A stretch of 16,960 nucleotides of DNA from Candidatus Parabacteroides intestinavium (GTDB lineage: Bacteria; Bacteroidota; Bacteroidia; Bacteroidales; Tannerellaceae), in assembly GCA_019118725.1 (NCBI GenBank), contig DWYO01000009.1:1-16960 (forward strand), in the 5' to 3' direction. Shown here piece by piece: positions 15,445 to 16,960 of the stretch (the stretch's first letter is position 1; every line of letters starts with the position of its first letter). A model generated the notes under the pieces. The model worked only from the letters and a program-made list of their open reading frames with translations. It searched no databases and was not told where the DNA came from. The translations under genes were made by a program, and so were the position numbers.

Positions 15445-15614
15445 CGCTTTCCCGCAATTTCCTCCCGTTTCCGCATGTCTGGACGTTGGCAAATGCTCCT
15501 TCCGTGAACAGTTTCGGAAAAAAGGCTGCCGGGCTTACTGGTTTCTCTACAATACGGGCAGACCACTCATAAGTTTTGGTCTCTGTCTTTATGAACGTTC
15601 TGGGTGAAAAGAAG

Positions 15615-15809
15615 TTACAGTTCTTTCAGGAAGTCATCAATGCCTATGATGGCTACAGAAGGGAAAACTTCATAATATTCTTCTATGATTTCATTCGTGA
15701 TGCACAAGATGTAGTCGCCTTGCAAAAAGGTCTGCCACACCTTATGATAACGGTTGCGCGAAGAAATGGCCATAATCAGGCTGTTTGTATCGAGTACAAT
15801 ATGTTACAT
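15615..15809 (-). pseudogene. Decayed PIN-domain toxin
   Basis: The frame begins ATG (15809-15807) followed immediately by TAA (15806-15804), then reads HIVLDTNSLIMAISSRNRY, HKVWQTFLQGDYILCITNEI, IEEYYEV, FPSVAIIGIDDFLKEL and stop (15617-15615). The opening matches the N-terminus of PIN-family toxins (COG1569-type) with the first catalytic Asp in LDTNSL. The last 16 residues match the usual C-terminal end. The ~70 residues normally between EEY.EV and FP.V, carrying the remaining acidic residues and DNKF/AD.IVT.D motifs, are missing. So there are two lesions: a nonsense codon at position 2 and a large in-frame deletion. The next in-frame ATG would remove the catalytic Asp. The antitoxin gene upstream (7 bp) is intact. 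Confidence 0.8.
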
Positions 15810-15816
15810 GGGACGA

Positions 15817-16035
15817 TTATTTATAAGGTATCCGTTCATGCAGGTGTCGGAAGTCCTCCACCTTTTGCTCATTCAATGCGCCCGTTTCCCATAGTCTGTC
15901 AATTTCTTCTTCCGCCCGGCGGCTGAAGAAGTCGGATATGGCCTGCTTCAGTTGCGCCAGCATTTCCGGCGAATCCACGAAGGACATCATGTCCAGCAGT
16001 TCCATTTGTGCGTTGTTGAATACAGTGCTTTGCAT
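15817..16035 (-). CDS. Antitoxin of the PIN module, now without a working toxin
   Basis: A 72-residue protein when started at ATG 16033-16035. This start is chosen because AAGGAG (16049-16044) lies 8 nt upstream; the longer in-frame ATG at 16059 would put that ribosome binding site inside the coding region. Features: MELLDMMSFVDSPEMLAQLK, then AISDFFSRRAEEEIDRLWETG and LNEQKVEDFRHLHERIPYK. It resembles the small proteins that precede PIN toxins in Bacteroidales (recollection, not a search). It is helical and highly charged with no recognised DNA-binding motif. The toxin reading frame begins 7 bp after its stop but is broken. Confidence 0.7.
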   Translation of the reverse strand: MQSTVFNNAQMELLDMMSFVDSPEMLAQLKQAISDFFSRRAEEEIDRLWETGALNEQKVEDFRHLHERIPYK

Positions 16036-16043
16036 ATCTTTGT

Positions 16044-16085
16044 CTCCTTTCGCTGACAAAGATAATTTTTTTCCTTAAACTACAA
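16044..16085 (-). promoter_or_regulatory. Promoter and ribosome binding site of the PIN module
   Basis: The minus strand shows TTG (16085-16083), an 18-bp spacer, then TATCTTTG (16064-16057), an exact TAnnTTTG match. AAGGAG (16049-16044) follows 8 nt before the ATG. The leader AAGGAGACAAAGATATG is nearly identical to AAGGAGAACAAGATATG of the RelE-like module. Confidence 0.6.
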
Positions 16086-16110
16086 CTTCCACCCTCTCAA
16101 AGAACGCTCT

Positions 16111-16207
16111 TTTGTTATGTATCGGGGTTCTTGACAGGCGGGGAAACAGACGTGAGGGTGTGCCGAAATACAGAATTGCACACAGATACAACAGATGACC
16201 ACTGATT
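16111..16207 (+). repeat. Dispersed intergenic repeat, copy B
   Basis: A 97-bp direct copy of 14598-14703 lacking its 9-bp TACACGGAT segment. It lies 26 bp upstream of the PIN-module promoter. Unlike copy A it has no inverted partner to its right; the following sequence is unrelated. Confidence 0.85.
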
Positions 16208-16239
16208 TATTGAATAGAGAATTGGTGTAATCCATTCCC

Positions 16240-16255
16240 CTCCTCCGGGGAGGAG
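16240..16255. repeat. Short perfect hairpin CTCCTC-CGGG-GAGGAG
   Basis: A six-bp perfect inverted repeat with a 4-nt loop, in a gene-free stretch. No T-run follows on either strand. Such G/C hairpins are frequent in Bacteroidales intergenic DNA; no role is assigned. Confidence 0.4.
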
Positions 16256-16275
16256 AAATCAGTTACCTTTGTATA

Positions 16276-16303
16276 GTATAAGCTAAATTTCAACATCTAC
16301 TTA
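16276..16303 (+). repeat. 28-bp direct repeat, left copy
   Basis: The unit starting GTATAAGCTAAAT and ending CTACTTA matches 16444-16471 at 25 of 28 bases. The two copies start 168 bp apart and flank the large palindrome. Confidence 0.7.
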
Positions 16304-16329
16304 TGCAAAATTAAGTGATGCTTTAGCGG

Positions 16330-16428
16330 TAGGAGGTGCCGCATCCTTGCGGCACACCGTCACATGGGTTCTGAACGCTTGCAGTGTGACGCGCATAGTG
16401 AATGTGCCGCAGGATGCGGCACCTCCTA
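16330..16428. repeat. Large palindromic (REP-like) element made of two hairpins
   Basis: The left arm 16330-16356, beginning TAGGAGGTGCCGCATCCT, is complementary to the right arm 16403-16428 with a single unpaired base. CGTCACA (16358-16364) pairs with TGTGACG (16385-16391) inside. Each arm is also a hairpin on its own: GTGCCGCA/TGCGGCAC with loops TCCT and GGA. A long cruciform or double hairpin is therefore possible. No coding frame is present. Confidence 0.8.
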
Positions 16429-16443
16429 TAACTGCTCATTCAT

Positions 16444-16471
16444 GTATAAACTAAATGTCAACAACTACTTA
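16444..16471 (+). repeat. 28-bp direct repeat, right copy
   Basis: Matches 16276-16303 at 25 of 28 bases. It runs into the perfect 14-bp palindrome ACTTAGTACTAAGT (16467-16480). Confidence 0.7.
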
Positions 16472-16494
16472 GTACTAAGTCATTTTCATAATCA

Positions 16495-16549
16495 GAGAAA
16501 ACAAAAGTAGGAAGAAAACAATCTTTATTTTCCTCCTACTTGATTTCTC
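16495..16549 (-). terminator. Terminator-like hairpin after the surface-protein remnant
   Basis: GAGAAA/TTTCTC (16495-16500 with 16544-16549), AAGTAGGA/TCCTACTT (16505-16512 with 16534-16541) and GAAAA/TTTTC (16514-16518 with 16528-16532) stack into one interrupted stem. On the minus strand it lies 12 bp after the remnant's stop codon, and its 3' side is U-rich (TTTTGTTTTCTC). Confidence 0.5.
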
Positions 16550-16561
16550 AGTCCTATGTTC

Positions 16562-16960
16562 TCATTTTATGCTTATCCCATACTCATATTTCGCGCCTGC
16601 CTCCCAATCGGCATCCTGCTGCATCCGGTAGATGTTGGGCTTGCCGCCCGTCACCCGTATGGCATGGCTGGCTGTGCCGCTGAAGTAGTAGGTGCGGTCG
16701 TCGTTGATTTGGTATCTGATACCCTTTATCAAGGGTCACTGTGACTGTTCTGTCCCGTTGCCGCTGGCATCATACGTCACCGTCTTATCCAACGTATCGC
16801 TGCTTCCTGTATAGCAATAGACATTACTCCTTCGGCAATAACCTTCTTGACCGAATTGAAAATCTCCACGACTATTGTTTCTATCTCCCGATTGTCCTAT
16901 GTAATCTGCGTAATTGCCACGATGTGCATAGATGTCAGATGTCTCAATTTGTATGGTTGG
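16562..16960 (-). pseudogene. C-terminal remnant of a surface-type protein with an in-frame stop
   Basis: Reading the minus strand from the right edge, one frame is open for 133 codons to TGA 16562-16564 except for a single TGA at 16738-16736. Upstream of it the protein reads as a polar Gly/Asn/Tyr-rich stretch ending KTVTYDASGNGTEQSQ. Downstream it continues GIRYQINDDRTYYFSGT and ends WEAGAKYEYGISIK. The tail resembles the final strands of Bacteroidales fimbrillin-like or other beta-sandwich surface proteins, but I cannot name a family. A pair of compensating indels near 16720-16745 would also explain the data, since VTVTLDKG is readable in a neighbouring frame. The 5' part is outside the window. 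Another frame at about 16780-16900 is also partly open, so the exact history is uncertain. Confidence 0.5.

Noticed and set aside
15365..15607. Short plus-strand open frame between the two toxin-antitoxin modules
   Set aside because: It overlaps the promoter and start of the RelE-module antitoxin and has no family resemblance; I see no gene in 15445-15614.
16111..16480. Possible CRISPR array in the repeat-rich right end
   Set aside because: There are only pairs of different repeats, with no regularly spaced identical repeats and spacers and no cas genes.
16556..16744. Plus-strand open frame near the right end
   Set aside because: Antisense to the surface-protein remnant; no start signal or recognisable motif.

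Overview
The window looks like chromosome from a member of the Bacteroidales, probably Parabacteroides or a close Bacteroides relative. Four things point that way. Promoters carry TAnnTTTG-type -7 boxes (six exact copies upstream of genes). Most genes lack a Shine-Dalgarno sequence. The gene families fit (DUF4827-type lipoprotein, fused CcsB/CcsA, PstC with a long periplasmic insert, a Bacteroidales-style tyrosine recombinase). The truncated first gene ends in what resembles a type IX secretion sorting domain. No rRNA, tRNA or CRISPR was seen. Species is not resolved.

Layout. (1) 1-2048: the 3' end of a secreted surface protein (+), a 75-nt imperfect hairpin, and a convergent tyrosine recombinase (-) whose box-I catalytic arginine position reads Cys. 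(2) 2049-4508: a single + strand gene for a fused CcsB-CcsA cytochrome c biogenesis protein. (3) 4546-7962, minus strand: a DHH phosphoesterase, a DUF4827-like lipoprotein, an archaeal-like phosphoglucosamine mutase and a possible 23-residue membrane peptide. The phosphoesterase promoter is preceded by a phased array of 11-bp repeats. (4) 7963-12443, minus strand: a complete high-affinity phosphate operon, pstS-pstC-pstA-pstB-phoU, with a candidate Pho box upstream and a clear intrinsic terminator downstream. No phoB/phoR is present here. (5) 12479-14560, minus strand: rpe followed by a reduced ComEC-family channel protein, then a structured intergenic segment. (6) 14598-16960: an accessory, repeat-rich region. 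Two copies of a ~100-bp repeat flank two toxin-antitoxin modules: one looks intact (RelE-like toxin), the other has a complete antitoxin but a wrecked PIN toxin. Beyond them lie a large palindrome framed by direct repeats, a terminator-like hairpin and a surface-protein remnant with an in-frame stop.

How the genes fit together. PstS captures phosphate in the periplasm, PstC/PstA form the channel, PstB supplies ATP energy and PhoU links transport to signalling. Rpe is central pentose-phosphate metabolism. The phosphohexomutase feeds amino-sugar (cell wall) synthesis, and the DHH protein probably recycles short RNA or pAp. These are ordinary housekeeping blocks. The unusual material is the PstS-like segment inside PstC, the regulatory repeats at 7807-7878, the possible micro-protein after glmM, and the decaying toxin-antitoxin/repeat block at the right end. 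I did not find a clearly new multi-gene system.
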